NCBI RefSeq assembly: GCF_014650575.1
Contig: NZ_BMVF01000006.1
Location: 1-64,000, forward strand
Source: Streptomyces naganishii JCM 4654
GTDB lineage: Bacteria > Actinomycetota > Actinomycetes > Streptomycetales > Streptomycetaceae
DNA: 64,000 nt
Direction: 5' to 3'
A model generated the notes under the pieces. That model was given only the letters and a program-made list of their open reading frames with translations. It was not told the DNA's origin and searched no databases. This document shows positions 1 to 10,020 of the stretch, one piece after another. The translations under genes were made by a program, and so were the position numbers. How positions within the stretch are numbered: the first letter of the stretch is position 1; every line of letters starts with the position of its first letter.

Positions 1-55
1 CGCCGATGGTACTGCAGGGGGGACCCTGTGGGAGAGTAGGACACCGCCGAACAAT
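1..55 (+). rRNA. rrf: 5S ribosomal RNA, 3' part only
   Basis: The first bases match the 3' half of Streptomyces 5S rRNA as I know it (GCCGATGGTACTGCAGGGGG, then GGGAGAGTAGGACACCGCCG). The 5' half lies upstream of the window. The end is placed near the AACAAT that usually closes actinobacterial 5S; the exact 3' base is uncertain by a few positions. The window therefore starts at the end of an rrn operon running on the plus strand. Confidence 0.93.
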
Positions 56-60
56 CTTTG

Positions 61-105
61 AAAGGGTTGGGCCCCGAACTTCGGTTCGCGGCCCAACCCT
101 TTTCT
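61..105 (+). terminator. Rho-independent terminator of the rrn operon
   Basis: AAAGGGTTGGGC at 61-72 pairs with GCCCAACCCTTT at 91-102. An inner stem CGAAC/GTTCG closes on a TTCG tetraloop. A T-rich run follows (TTTTCTTTTTG). It lies just after the 5S 3' end. Confidence 0.93.
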
Positions 106-151
106 TTTTGCCGTCACTTGACGTTCACGTCGCCCGGCCAGCATCCGCTCC

Positions 152-847
152 ATGGGTACTGCTGCCATGCTCAGGGCCGCCGGAGTCGGCGCCGGCGACG
201 AGGTCGTCGTGCCGGCCTTCGGGAACGTCGAGCTCGCCGAGGCCGTCGTCCAGGTCGGCGCGATGCCGGTGTTCGCCGACATAGATCCCGTGACGTACTG
301 TCTCGACGCCTCCTGCGTCGAAGCGGCCGTAACTCCCCGGACGGCCGCCGTCGTTGCCGTGCACCGGTTCGGCCGGACCGCCGATGTCGGCGCGCTGCGC
401 GAGGCCGGGCAGCGGCACGGCCTGCTGGTGCTGGAACAGGGCGAGTCCGAGGCCCCGTAGGAGGAATCGGCCCAGCGCCGGGAGCGGGCGGCCTATCTGG
501 ACGGGAAGTTGAGGGGAGTGCGCACCCCGGACGGGGGCGACGGGCACACGTATCAGCAGTACGTGGTCCGGGTGCCCGGCAACGGCCGGCCGGACCGGGA
601 CGCCTTCGCACGGGCCTTGAGAGCCAAGGGAGTTGACTGCCGCGTGCCGGTGAAGACGCCCGTTCACCGGCTGCCGGAGTTCCGGCGGTGCCTGTCCCTC
701 CCGGAGACCGAACGGGCCGCCGAGGAGACCCTGGCGCTGCCCGTGGACGCCTCGCTGACGCGGCGCGACATGCAGCGGATCGTCTCCGCGTGCAACGCGC
801 TCGGTGGACCGATCGCGGTTGGGAGCACGACTGTGTTCGGGGTATGA
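152..847 (+). pseudogene. Remnant of a DegT/DnrJ/EryC1-type PLP aminotransferase
   Basis: One reading frame (232 codons, counting an internal stop) resembles two separate parts of sugar aminotransferases. The 5' part reads GVGAGDEVVVPAFGNVELAE, then a PVFADIDP-like stretch, equivalent to about residues 50-150 of the family. The 3' part has the family's C-terminal pattern (HTYQQYVVRV, KTPVHRLPEF, LALPVDASLT). An in-frame TAG at 458-460 separates them. The first ~45 residues, and a middle stretch of roughly 100 residues including the PLP-binding lysine, are missing. Full-length members run about 360-400 residues. The gene cannot make an active aminotransferase. It is called a remnant by comparison with recalled family sequence; reading through the stop would not restore the lysine. 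Confidence 0.8.
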
Positions 848-848
848 T
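819..848 (+). promoter_or_regulatory. Promoter of the tRNA-Thr gene (housekeeping type)
   Basis: TTGGGA at 819-824 and TATGAT at 843-848 are separated by 18 bp, a good match to vegetative (HrdB-type) promoters. It lies about 40 bp ahead of the tRNA and overlaps the 3' end of the aminotransferase remnant. Confidence 0.65.
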
Positions 849-888
849 CTGTTCCGTTGCCGAGGGGGGAACCCCGAAAAGGCGACAG

Positions 889-961
889 GCCCCTATAGCT
901 CAGTCGGCAGAGCGTCTCCATGGTAAGGAGAAGGTCAACGGTTCGATTCCGTTTGGGGGCT
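889..961 (+). tRNA. tRNA-Thr (anticodon GGT)
   Basis: A complete 73-nt cloverleaf is visible. The acceptor stem GCCCCTA pairs with TGGGGGC, with discriminator T at 961. The D arm is GCTC/GAGC. The anticodon stem TCTCC/GGAGA encloses loop ATGGTAA, giving anticodon GGT at 922-924, which reads ACC/ACU threonine codons. The T arm is AACGG/CCGTT with loop TTCGATT. CCA is not encoded. Confidence 0.96.
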
Positions 962-968
962 CAAGCAG

Positions 969-996
969 AAAACCCCGCCCTTCCGGGCGGGGTTTT
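969..996. terminator. Hairpin terminator between tRNA-Thr and osaC
   Basis: AACCCCGCCC-TTCC-GGGCGGGGTT followed by TTTTT on the plus strand, with AAAA on the other side. It can end both the tRNA transcript and the convergent osaC transcript, whose stop is at 1026. Confidence 0.88.
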
Positions 997-1025
997 TCGT
1001 GTTTTCCGGGCCGGTGTCGGCGGTG

Positions 1026-3782
1026 TCACTGCTTCTGGATCTCCGGTACCCGCATCGCCAGGATCGCCATGTCGTCCGAGGGCGCGTCCGACGCGAAGCG
1101 CTCCACCGCGCGCATGATGCGTGCCGCCACCGCTCCCGCCGTCAGGCCGGTGCACGTGGTCAGGACGTCGGCGAGACCGTCGTCGCCGAGCATGCGGGTG
1201 CCCTCGCGGCGCTCGGTGACGCCGTCCGTGACGCACAGCAGCACGTCGCCCGGTTCCAGGGTGACCGTCTGCTCGTAGAGGTCGAGGTCCTCCATGACGC
1301 CGAGGAGCGGCTGGGGCTCGGCGGCGGGTTCGACCGTGCCGTCCTGGCGCAGGCGCAGCGGCAGCGGGTGGCCGGCGCACACCACCTTCAGGCGGGCGCT
1401 GCCGTCCTCCTGCGGCCACAACTCGCCGTACAGCAGGGTGAGGAAGCGGCTGCGGGCGCCCTCGTCGAGGATCGCGGAGTTGAGGCGCTCCAGCACGGCC
1501 GGGCCGCCGAAGCCCTCGCGGGCCAGCAGGCGCAGGGCGTGCCGGGCGAGGCCGGTGACGGCGGCGGCCTCGGGGCCGGTGCCGCAGACGTCGCCGATGG
1601 CGAAGCCGTAGGCTCCGTCGCGGATGGGGAAGAGGTCGTAGAAGTCGCCGCCGACCTCGTTGCCCTCGCCGGCCGCGCGGTAGATGACCTCGACCTCGAC
1701 GCCGTCGATCTGGGGCAGCTCCGGCGGCAGCAGGCTGCGCTGGAGTGACTGGCTGATGGCCGTGCGCTCCGAGTAGAGGCGGGCGTTGTCCAGGGCGAGG
1801 GCGGCGCGGCGGCTCAGGTCCTCGGCGAGTTCCAGGATCTCCTGGCGGAAGTGCTCGTCGGTGGGCTTGCCGAGGGTCAGCATGCCGATCACGCGGTTGC
1901 GGGCGACCAGCGGCAGCACGACCGTCTCGCCGCCGACCGCGGCGGCCGTGGCGAGGGTCGGGCCGATGGTCGTACCGATCCGGTGGTGGGAGTCGCCCAG
2001 GCTGAGGCTGCGCATGGAGCTGCGCAGCGCCGCCTGGTGCGCGGCCTCGCCGGGGGCGGACCAGACGCGGGCGCCGGGGGTGGGCACCGGATCCGGCGGG
2101 GCGATCTTGGACAGGAGCGACTTGATGCCGTCGATCAGTTCCTCGTCCTCGTGCAGGACGTAGGAGAGGTAGGGCTCGGAGGCCTGGTCGGCGATGGTGT
2201 AGACGGCGCACCAGGTGGCCAGGGTCGGCACCGTCATCTGGGCCATCAGTGCCAGGGTCTGGTCGCGGTCGAGGGTGCCGGCCAGCAGGTCGGAGGCCTC
2301 GACGAGGAAACTGAGGGAGCCGCGGCGCAGCCGCTCCAGCTCGCCGAGGCGGGCGGACTCCACGGCGAGGGCGATGCGGTCGGCGGCGAACTGAAGGCGC
2401 AGCGCCTCTTCGTTGGAGTATCTGCCGGAGCCTTCCGCGGCGACGCCGAGGGAGCCGGTGAGGCGTCCTTCGACCTTGAGCGGGACGGTGACCACCGAGC
2501 GCATTCCGGTGCCGTTGAGCAGCGGCACCGCGCCGGGGGAGACGGTGAGGTCGTCGTGGACGGCGGGCATGCGGGCGGAGCCGTAGCGGCCGGGGCCGGC
2601 TTCGACGGGGACGCGGGCGAAGCGCTGGCGGGCGGAGGGCAGGCCGGTGGAGGCGCGGACCTCCAGTTCCGTCTCGTCGTCGGTGGCGAGGAGCAGGAAG
2701 GCGGCGTCGCCGTCGAGCATGTCGCGGGCGCGTTCGACGGTGCGCTGGAGCAGGCCGTCGAGGTCGTCGGGGGCCGGTGAGCCGATGAAGACCTCGAACG
2801 GGTCGGTGCTCGGGCCGTCGGAGGCGGTGCCCGCGTCGCCGCCGGCGGGGACGCGCAGGGGGCTCTGAAGAACGGCCCGTTCGTGGTCCCTCACGAGGAG
2901 GCAGACGGTTGACGGCTCGCCGCCGGTGTCGCGGACGCGCAGGTGGGAGGCGTAGACGGGGATGACGCGGCCGTGGGCGCCGCGGATGCCGTAGCTGCCC
3001 TCCCAGCGGGAGAGCCGGAGCGCCTCGGCGATGCCGGTGCCGGTGCCCGGGGTGTGCGGCCAGGCGGCGAGGTCGGTGAGGGGTTTGCCGGTGACCTGCT
3101 CGGCGGCGTAGCCGAACAGTTCCTCGGCGTCCTCGTTCCAGGCGGTGATGGCGCCGCCGTGGTCGATCTGGACGACGGCGACGCGGACCCGGCCGTCGGC
3201 GAGCGGGAGCAGGTCGGCGGGCAGGCAGGGGCCGGCGGCGCGGGTGCCGACGGGGCGTTCGGGCTGGTCGAGCTGGAACCAGACGTTCTTGTGGGTGGGC
3301 GTGTACTCCACGCCCCAGCGGGTGGCCAGGGCAGCGCACAACTGGAGGCCGCGGCCGCCCTCGCGGTCGGGGCTGCCCATGTTGACGGCGGCGCTCTGGA
3401 CGGGGACCTCGCGCTCGGGGTAGCGGTCGGAGACCTCGATCCGCACCCCCTCGTCGCTGCGCAGGCACAGCACGTCCGCGGCCGTGCCGGCGTGCACGAC
3501 GGCGTTGGTGACCAGTTCGCTGGTGAGGACCACGGCGTCGTCGACGATGTCGCCGAAGCCCCACCCCTGGAGGGTGTCGCGGACGAAGGAGCGGGCGGTC
3601 GCGACGGATCGCCCCAGGGGCTCGAAACTGGCGGCCGCGCGCGCGGTGATCACAGAACTCCTTGTCCGGTCGTCGACGTGGAAGCCCTCCTGGCCGGCCG
3701 GCTCGCGTCGCTGCTCCGGCAGGTGTGGGCCCTTCGGCCGTGGCTCCGGGGGCTGTCCCCCGGGGATCACTCCGGTGGTCAT
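1026..3782 (-). CDS. osaC: OsaC-like multidomain PP2C phosphatase / anti-sigma regulator
   Basis: About 918 residues. Order: an RsbW-like HATPase (about residues 50-165; SELVTNAVVHAG carries the N-box), a PAS domain (about 200-310; ITAWNEDAEELFGY), two GAF-type regions (about 340-630) and a SpoIIE-type PP2C phosphatase (about 680-910) with the metal-binding GGDFYD motif. No membrane segments are seen. It is divergent from osaA/osaB. In S. coelicolor, OsaC is reported to help return the stress sigma factor SigB to basal level after osmotic shock, so a role as anti-sigma kinase and/or anti-anti-sigma phosphatase is likely by family. ATG at 3782 is preferred, with GGAGGG 12 nt upstream; an in-frame GTG at 3824 lacks an evident ribosome-binding site. 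Confidence 0.88.
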   Translation of the reverse strand: MTTGVIPGGQPPEPRPKGPHLPEQRREPAGQEGFHVDDRTRSSVITARAAASFEPLGRSVATARSFVRDTLQGWGFGDIVDDAVVLTSELVTNAVVHAGTAADVLCLRSDEGVRIEVSDRYPEREVPVQSAAVNMGSPDREGGRGLQLCAALATRWGVEYTPTHKNVWFQLDQPERPVGTRAAGPCLPADLLPLADGRVRVAVVQIDHGGAITAWNEDAEELFGYAAEQVTGKPLTDLAAWPHTPGTGTGIAEALRLSRWEGSYGIRGAHGRVIPVYASHLRVRDTGGEPSTVCLLVRDHERAVLQSPLRVPAGGDAGTASDGPSTDPFEVFIGSPAPDDLDGLLQRTVERARDMLDGDAAFLLLATDDETELEVRASTGLPSARQRFARVPVEAGPGRYGSARMPAVHDDLTVSPGAVPLLNGTGMRSVVTVPLKVEGRLTGSLGVAAEGSGRYSNEEALRLQFAADRIALAVESARLGELERLRRGSLSFLVEASDLLAGTLDRDQTLALMAQMTVPTLATWCAVYTIADQASEPYLSYVLHEDEELIDGIKSLLSKIAPPDPVPTPGARVWSAPGEAAHQAALRSSMRSLSLGDSHHRIGTTIGPTLATAAAVGGETVVLPLVARNRVIGMLTLGKPTDEHFRQEILELAEDLSRRAALALDNARLYSERTAISQSLQRSLLPPELPQIDGVEVEVIYRAAGEGNEVGGDFYDLFPIRDGAYGFAIGDVCGTGPEAAAVTGLARHALRLLAREGFGGPAVLERLNSAILDEGARSRFLTLLYGELWPQEDGSARLKVVCAGHPLPLRLRQDGTVEPAAEPQPLLGVMEDLDLYEQTVTLEPGDVLLCVTDGVTERREGTRMLGDDGLADVLTTCTGLTAGAVAARIMRAVERFASDAPSDDMAILAMRVPEIQKQ

Positions 3783-4159
3783 TGTGTGCGGCCGCCCTCC
3801 GATGCCCGCTCGTTCCCGTGCCACCGCCCAGGCCGGACGGACCGGCGTGGCTGGACAGCCGCATGCAAGGTTACTTACCTTCGCCGTCCGTGCGGATGCC
3901 GGTCAGCTTTGTTTCCGCCCGGAGGGTGTGCGGACGGTGTGCAAAGCTGCCGAACTGTTATGGCCTGGTTCGGCGGGGGTGAAACACTGGGCAAGCTTCT
4001 GGTGAAGGTCCGGGCAGGCTGAGTGTGTTCTTCGTACGCGGGGCAGCAACCCGTGGTGTGGCCTGATTGCATCGGGCCGCATGCGCAGCAACAGCCGGTA
4101 CGTCGCACGAGTGGTACCGGAGCACAGCAGTAACGGTCGAGTCCTGCGGGAGGGACACA
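3783..4159. promoter_or_regulatory. Divergent control region between osaC and osaA
   Basis: 377 bp without a credible gene, separating divergently transcribed osaC and osaA. Both promoters must lie here. I looked for SigB-type GGGTAY -10 elements on either strand and saw none. No convincing -35/-10 pair or long inverted repeat stood out. An A/T-richer patch (GGTTACTTACCTT) lies at about 3869-3881. Confidence 0.5.
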
Positions 4160-7100
4160 GTGGAGTCTGGCGCAGCGACGCGGGGCACGAAGACGCGCGC
4201 GAAGGGCGGACAGGCGCTGGACAGCCGGCGCAAACCGCGAGCCGGCGCCACCACCGCGGTGGACACGGCCGCCCTGAACCGGCTGCTGGCCGCTCTGGTG
4301 TCGATGCGCGACGGCAATTTCCGCAAGCGGCTCACGGTGTCCGGGGACGGCGTGATGTCGGAGATCGCGGCCGTGTTCAACGAGGTGGCGGACCGCAATC
4401 TGCACCTGACGGGCGAGTTGTCGCGCGTGCGGCGCATGGTGGGGCGTGAGGGGAAGCTCACCGAGCGGCTGGAGACGGGCGCCTGCGAGGGCTCCTGGGC
4501 GGCCGCGATCGACAACAGCAACGCGCTCGTCGACGATCTCGTACGGCCCGTCTCCGAGGTCGGGCGGGTACTGTCCGCGGTCGCCGAGGGCGATCTGTCG
4601 CCGCGCATGGAGCTGCGCACGCAGGTGGCCGAGGGGGCGGGGCATCCGCTGCGCGGTGAGTTCCTGAAGGTCGGGCGGACGGTGAACAACCTGGTCGACC
4701 AGTTGTCGACGTTCACCGACGAGGTCACGCGCGTGGCCAGCGAGGTGGGCACCCAGGGCAAGCTGGGCGGGCAGGCGCAGGTGCGCGGGATGTCGGGTTC
4801 GTGGAAGGACCTGACGGACTCGGTCAACACGATGGCGTACCGGCTGACCGCGCAGGTGCGGGACATCGCGCTGGTGACGACGGCGGTGGCCAAGGGCGAT
4901 CTGTCGCGCAAGGTGACCGTGCACGTCGCGGGCGAGATGCTGGAGCTGAAGAACACCGTCAACACGATGGTCGACCAGCTCTCGGCGTTCTCCTCCGAGG
5001 TGACGCGGGTGGCTCGTGAGGTGGGCACGGACGGCATCCTGGGCGGCCAGGCGCATGTGCCGGGGGTGGACGGCACGTGGAAGGAGCTCACCGACTCGGT
5101 GAACCTGATGGCCGGCAACCTGACGGCCCAGGTACGCGGGATCGCGCAGGTGACGACCGCGGTGGCCAACGGTGATCTGTCGCAGAAGGTGACCGTGCCG
5201 GCGCGCGGCGAGGTCGCGCAGCTCGCCGAGACGATCAACCAGATGACCGAGACGCTGCGGATCTTCGCGGACGAGGTCACGCGCGTGGCCAACGAGGTCG
5301 GCGCGGAGGGGCGGCTCGGTGGGCAGGCGAACGTGCCGGGCGCGGCGGGCACGTGGAAGGACCTGACGGACTCCGTCAACACGGTGTTCCGCAATCTGAC
5401 CACCCAGGTGAGGGACATCGCCGCGGTGACGACGGCGGTGGCCAGCGGTGATCTGTCGCAGAAGGTCACGGTGGACGTGGCCGGCGAGATGCTGGAGCTG
5501 AAGAACACCGTCAACGGCATGGTGGATCAGCTGTCGTCGTTCGGTGCCGAGGTGACGCGCGTGGCGCGGGAGATCGGCGTCGAGGGCGAGCTGGGCGGTC
5601 AGGCGCAGGTGGCGGGCGCGGCCGGTACGTGGAAGGACCTGACCGACTCGGTCAACACCGCGTTCCGCAACCTCACCGGTCAGGTGAGGAACATCGCACA
5701 GGTGACGACGGCGGTGGCCAACGGCGATCTGTCGCAGAAGGTCACGGTCGACGTCTCCGGCGAGATGCTCCAGCTGAAGAACACCGTGAACACGATGGTG
5801 GACCAGCTGTCGTCGTTCGCCGACCAGGTGACCCGGATGGCGCGGGACGTGGGCACGGAGGGCCGCCTGGGCGGTCAGGCGCGTGTGGACGGCGTGTCGG
5901 GCACGTGGAAGGAGCTGACGGACTCCGTCAACTTCATGGCGGGCAACCTCACCTCCCAGGTGCGGCAGATCGCCCAGGTGACGACGGCGGTGGCGCGCGG
6001 CGACCTGTCGCAGAAGATCGACGTGGACGCGCGCGGGGAGATCCTCGAGCTGAAGAACACCATCAACACGATGGTCGACCAGCTGTCCGCCTTCGCCGAC
6101 CAGGTCACCAAGGTGGCGCGCGAGGTGGGCACGGAGGGGCGGCTGGGCGGTCAGGCGCAGGTGCCCGCGGTGGCCGGTGTGTGGCGAGACCTCACCGACT
6201 CGGTGAACGGCATGGCGGGCAACCTGACCTCGCAGGTGCGCAACATCGCGCAGGTGGCCACCGCGGTGGCGCGCGGCGACCTGTCGCAGAAGATCACCGT
6301 GGACGCGCGCGGGGAGATCCAGGAGCTCAAGAACACCCTGAACACGATGGTGGACCAGCTGTCGTCGTTCGCCCAGGAGGTCACGCGCGTGGCCCGAGAG
6401 GTGGGCACCGAGGGCATCCTGGGCGGCCAGGCCGAGGTGCAGGGGGTGGCGGGCACCTGGAAGGACCTCACCCAGTCGGTGAACTTCATGGCGAACAACC
6501 TGACCATCCAGGTGCGCAACATCGCCGAGGTCACCACGGCCGTCGCCAAGGGCGACCTGTCCAAGAAGATCACTGTTGACGCCAAGGGCGAGATCCTCGA
6601 GCTCGTCACGACGGTCAACACGATGGTTGACCAGCTGTCGTCGTTCGCGGAGCAGGTGACCCGCGTGGCCCGCGAGGTGGGCACGGAGGGCATCCTGGGC
6701 GGCCAGGCGCACGTTCCGGGCGTGGTCGGCATCTGGAAGGACCTCAGCGACAACGTCAACCTGATGGCCAACAACCTGACCATGCAGGTGCGCAACATCT
6801 CCCAGGTGGCCGCCGCGGTCGCCAACGGCGACCTGACGCGTACGGTGACGATCGAGGCGCGCGGCGAGGTCGCGCAGCTCGCGGACACCTTCAACACCAT
6901 GGTCAAGACGCTGAGTTCGTTCGCGGACCAGGTCACCAAGGTGGCCCGTGAGGTGGGCACGGACGGGATCCTCGGCGGTCAGGCGTACGTCCCGGGCGTG
7001 GCCGGCACCTGGAAGGACCTCACCGAGTCGGTGAACCAGATGGCGTCCAACCTGACCGGCCAGGTGCGCAACATCGCCATGGTGACGACGGCCATCGCCA

Positions 7101-9682
7101 AGGGCGACTTGACGAAGAAGATCGACATTGACGCCCGCGGTGAGATCCTTGAACTCAAGACGACGATCAACACCATGGTCGACCAGCTGTCCAGCTTCGC
7201 CGAGGAGGTCACCCGCGTGGCCCGTGAGGTGGGCACCGAGGGGCAGCTCGGCGGGCAGGCGCGCGTGCGCGACGTCGACGGCACCTGGCGGGACCTGACC
7301 GAGTCGGTGAACGAGATGGCCGGGAACCTGACCCGGCAGGTGCGTGCCATCGCGCGCGTGGCGACCGCCGTGACCCGCGGCGACCTGAACCTGAAGATCG
7401 ACGTCGACGCCTCCGGCGAGATCCAGGAACTCCAGGACTACATCAACAAGATGATCGCCAACCTGCGCGACACCACGATCGCCAACAAGGAGCAGGACTG
7501 GCTCAAGGGCAACCTCGCCCGCATCTCCGCCCTGATGCAGGGACGCCGGGACCTCCAGGACGTCGCCTCGCTGATCATGAGCGAGCTGACCCCGGTGGTC
7601 TCCGCGCAGCACGGCGCGTTCTTCGTGGCCCTTCAGCCGGTGGAGGGCCAGGAGCTCGGCGGGGAGAGCGAGGACGAGTACGAGCTGCGCATGCTGGGCT
7701 CGTACGGCTACTCGATGGGATCCATGCCGACGTCGTTCCGGCCCGGTGAGGCGCTGATCGGGACGGCCGCGCAGGAGAAGCGCACGATCCTGGTGGAGAA
7801 CGCGCCCAGCGGCTACCTGAAGATCTCCTCCGGGCTCGGCGAGGCCCCGCCCGCGCAGGTGATCGTGCTGCCGGTGCTGTTCGAGGGCAAGGTGCTCGGC
7901 GTGATCGAGCTGGCGTCCTTCACGCCGTTCACGCAGATCCAGAAGGACTTCCTGAACCAGATCGCGGAGATGATCGCCACCAGCGTCAACACCATCTCCG
8001 TCAACACCAAGACCGAGCAGCTGCTGAAGCAGTCCCAGGAGCTGACCGAGCAACTCCGGCTCAGGTCGGAGGAGCTGGAGCAGCGGCAGAAGGCCCTTCA
8101 GGCGTCCAACGCCGAACTGGAGGAGAAGGCCGAGCTGCTGGCCCAGCAGAACCGGGACATCGAGGCGAAGAACTCCGAGATCGAGGAGGCCCGCCAGGTC
8201 CTGGAGGAGCGCGCCGAGCAGCTCGCGGTGTCCATGCGCTACCGCAGCGAGTTCCTGGCCAACATGTCGCACGAGCTGCGTACGCCGCTGAACTCCCTGC
8301 TGATCCTGGCCAAGTTGCTCGCCGACAACGCCGAGGGGAACCTCTCCCCGAAGCAGGTGGAGTTCGCCGAGACGATCCACGGCGCGGGCTCCGACCTGCT
8401 CCAGCTGATCAACGACATCCTGGACCTGTCGAAGGTCGAGGCGGGCAAGATGGACGTCTCCCCGACGCGCATCGCGCTCGTCCAGCTGATCGACTACGTG
8501 GAGGCGACCTTCCGGCCGCTGACCACCGAGAAGGGCCTGGACCTGTCGGTGCGGGTCTCGCCGGAGCTGCCGGCCACCCTGCACACCGACGAGCAGCGGC
8601 TGCTCCAGGTGCTGCGCAACCTGCTGTCCAACGCGGTGAAGTTCACCGACTCCGGATCGGTCGAGCTCGTCATCCGCCCTGCGCGGGACGACGTTCCCCA
8701 GGCGATCCGCGAGCAGTTGCTGGAGGCCGGCTCGCTGACCGACCCGGACGCGGACATGATCGCGTTCTCGGTCACCGACACCGGCATCGGCATCGCGGCC
8801 AGCAAGATGCGGGTGATCTTCGAGGCGTTCAAGCAGGCGGACGGCACCACCAGCCGCAAGTACGGCGGCACGGGGCTCGGGCTGTCCATCTCGCGGGAGA
8901 TCGCGCAGTTGCTCGGCGGCGAGATCCACGCGCAGAGCGAGCCGGGGCGCGGCTCCACGTTCACGCTGTACCTGCCGCTGCACCCGGGCGAGCTGCCCCC
9001 GCAGGGCTACCAGCAGTCGGGTTCCGTCCTGGACGCCGACGAACTGGTCTCCTCCGAGCCGGACCTGCCGGAGCTGACCTCCGGCCGGATCGAGACACCG
9101 GCCGAGGTGAAGTCGTACCAGGAGACGCAGAACGGGGCCGCCGCGCTCTTCCGGCGCCGCCGCAGGGCCCTGCCGCCCGCGTCCTCCGCCTCCACCTCCA
9201 CGTCCGCCTCCGCCGAGCAGCGGGCCGCGCAGCCGGGCCGGGCCGGGCAGGAGCAGTGGGCGCCCGACGAGGCGGACGTGCAGCAGGGGCACCGGGACGT
9301 CCGGTTCGGCGGCGAGAAGGTGCTCATCGTCGACGACGACATCCGCAACGTCTTCGCGCTGACCAGCGTCCTGGAGCAGCACGGCCTGTCGGTGCTGTAC
9401 GCCGAGAACGGCCGGGAGGGCATCGAGGTCCTGGAGCAGCACGACGACGTGGCGGTGGTGCTGATGGACATCATGATGCCCGAGATGGACGGTTACGCGA
9501 CGACGACGGCGATCCGGCGGATGCCCCAGTTCGCCGGACTGCCGATCATCGCGCTGACCGCGAAGGCGATGAAGGGCGACCGGGAGAAGGCGATCGAGTC
9601 GGGCGCCTCGGACTACGTGACCAAGCCGGTCGACCCCGATCACCTGCTGGGCGTGATGGAGCAGTGGATGCGGGAGCGGTGA
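4160..9682 (+). CDS. osaA: OsaA-like cytoplasmic hybrid histidine kinase with many HAMP units
   Basis: 1840 residues from GTG at 4160, preceded by GGGAGG at proper spacing. Residues ~30-1100 are about twelve HAMP-type units spaced 92 residues apart, each carrying variants of [20 protein letters not shown] and [14 protein letters not shown] domain follows (about 1130-1290), then a coiled coil rich in Glu/Gln (about 1290-1365). The HisKA domain has phospho-acceptor His1371 ([10 protein letters not shown]), followed by an HATPase with GTGLGLSI and a linker. The C-terminal receiver has predicted phospho-Asp1770 ([12 protein letters not shown]). There is no signal peptide or membrane segment, so it senses from the cytoplasm. 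By gene order and architecture it is the osmoadaptation kinase OsaA; OsaB is the expected partner. Confidence 0.93.
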   Translation: MESGAATRGTKTRAKGGQALDSRRKPRAGATTAVDTAALNRLLAALVSMRDGNFRKRLTVSGDGVMSEIAAVFNEVADRNLHLTGELSRVRRMVGREGKLTERLETGACEGSWAAAIDNSNALVDDLVRPVSEVGRVLSAVAEGDLSPRMELRTQVAEGAGHPLRGEFLKVGRTVNNLVDQLSTFTDEVTRVASEVGTQGKLGGQAQVRGMSGSWKDLTDSVNTMAYRLTAQVRDIALVTTAVAKGDLSRKVTVHVAGEMLELKNTVNTMVDQLSAFSSEVTRVAREVGTDGILGGQAHVPGVDGTWKELTDSVNLMAGNLTAQVRGIAQVTTAVANGDLSQKVTVPARGEVAQLAETINQMTETLRIFADEVTRVANEVGAEGRLGGQANVPGAAGTWKDLTDSVNTVFRNLTTQVRDIAAVTTAVASGDLSQKVTVDVAGEMLELKNTVNGMVDQLSSFGAEVTRVAREIGVEGELGGQAQVAGAAGTWKDLTDSVNTAFRNLTGQVRNIAQVTTAVANGDLSQKVTVDVSGEMLQLKNTVNTMVDQLSSFADQVTRMARDVGTEGRLGGQARVDGVSGTWKELTDSVNFMAGNLTSQVRQIAQVTTAVARGDLSQKIDVDARGEILELKNTINTMVDQLSAFADQVTKVAREVGTEGRLGGQAQVPAVAGVWRDLTDSVNGMAGNLTSQVRNIAQVATAVARGDLSQKITVDARGEIQELKNTLNTMVDQLSSFAQEVTRVAREVGTEGILGGQAEVQGVAGTWKDLTQSVNFMANNLTIQVRNIAEVTTAVAKGDLSKKITVDAKGEILELVTTVNTMVDQLSSFAEQVTRVAREVGTEGILGGQAHVPGVVGIWKDLSDNVNLMANNLTMQVRNISQVAAAVANGDLTRTVTIEARGEVAQLADTFNTMVKTLSSFADQVTKVAREVGTDGILGGQAYVPGVAGTWKDLTESVNQMASNLTGQVRNIAMVTTAIAKGDLTKKIDIDARGEILELKTTINTMVDQLSSFAEEVTRVAREVGTEGQLGGQARVRDVDGTWRDLTESVNEMAGNLTRQVRAIARVATAVTRGDLNLKIDVDASGEIQELQDYINKMIANLRDTTIANKEQDWLKGNLARISALMQGRRDLQDVASLIMSELTPVVSAQHGAFFVALQPVEGQELGGESEDEYELRMLGSYGYSMGSMPTSFRPGEALIGTAAQEKRTILVENAPSGYLKISSGLGEAPPAQVIVLPVLFEGKVLGVIELASFTPFTQIQKDFLNQIAEMIATSVNTISVNTKTEQLLKQSQELTEQLRLRSEELEQRQKALQASNAELEEKAELLAQQNRDIEAKNSEIEEARQVLEERAEQLAVSMRYRSEFLANMSHELRTPLNSLLILAKLLADNAEGNLSPKQVEFAETIHGAGSDLLQLINDILDLSKVEAGKMDVSPTRIALVQLIDYVEATFRPLTTEKGLDLSVRVSPELPATLHTDEQRLLQVLRNLLSNAVKFTDSGSVELVIRPARDDVPQAIREQLLEAGSLTDPDADMIAFSVTDTGIGIAASKMRVIFEAFKQADGTTSRKYGGTGLGLSISREIAQLLGGEIHAQSEPGRGSTFTLYLPLHPGELPPQGYQQSGSVLDADELVSSEPDLPELTSGRIETPAEVKSYQETQNGAAALFRRRRRALPPASSASTSTSASAEQRAAQPGRAGQEQWAPDEADVQQGHRDVRFGGEKVLIVDDDIRNVFALTSVLEQHGLSVLYAENGREGIEVLEQHDDVAVVLMDIMMPEMDGYATTTAIRRMPQFAGLPIIALTAKAMKGDREKAIESGASDYVTKPVDPDHLLGVMEQWMRER
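4540..7440 (+). repeat. 276-bp coding tandem repeat (HAMP units of osaA)
   Basis: Around eleven diverged copies of a 92-codon module lie head to tail. Recognisable anchors recur every 276 bp, for example ACGTGGAAGGACCTGAC and GATGGTGGACCAGCTGTCGT. Copies differ mostly at third positions and in the segment before TWKDL, suggesting old duplications held by selection. Confidence 0.9.
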
Positions 9683-10020
9683 CGGCGGCCGCCTCCCGAC
9701 GGTGGCGGGGCCGCCGTACTCCCGCCAGTGGCGAGGCCGCCGTACGGCGAAGGCGGACGGCCCCCGAAGCCGCTGACTCAGGGTGTGCGAAGCTGTGTAG
9801 AAGTGCGGGATTCGGGGAACCTTCTGGTCTCCCACCGCGTTTCTGCTACGTGCACAGTGACATCGCGGTGACAGGGTGTGGCGACGGGCGGGGTGCGGCT
9901 ACGATGACCGGCACAAGGACGGACGGCGCCAGGGAGCCGTCCGCCGGGGCGGCACCCGCCGGTGCCCTCCCGGTTCCTGCGGACAGGGGTGGCCCCAAGC
10001 CGGGGCGAGGAGGGCGGGCC
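9683..10020. other. Intergenic region ahead of osaB
   Basis: 338 bp with no gene I can support. TACGAT at 9900-9905 could be a -10 element, but no good -35 lies 17-18 bp upstream. The segment 9683-9760 holds an imperfect direct repeat of CGGGGCCGCCGTAC-like sequence. Separate transcription of osaB is possible but not shown. Confidence 0.4.

Noticed and set aside
3783..4159. SigB-type promoter for osaC or osaA
   Set aside because: No GGGTAC/GGGTAT -10 element appears on either strand in the gap.
3875..9835. Very long minus-strand open frame of 1986 codons
   Set aside because: It is the antisense shadow of osaA: low-complexity Arg/His/Leu repeats mirror the HAMP repeat, and plus-strand motifs are far stronger.
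9683..10020. Small coding gene between osaA and osaB
   Set aside because: Open frames here lack ribosome-binding sites and are extensions of shadow frames.
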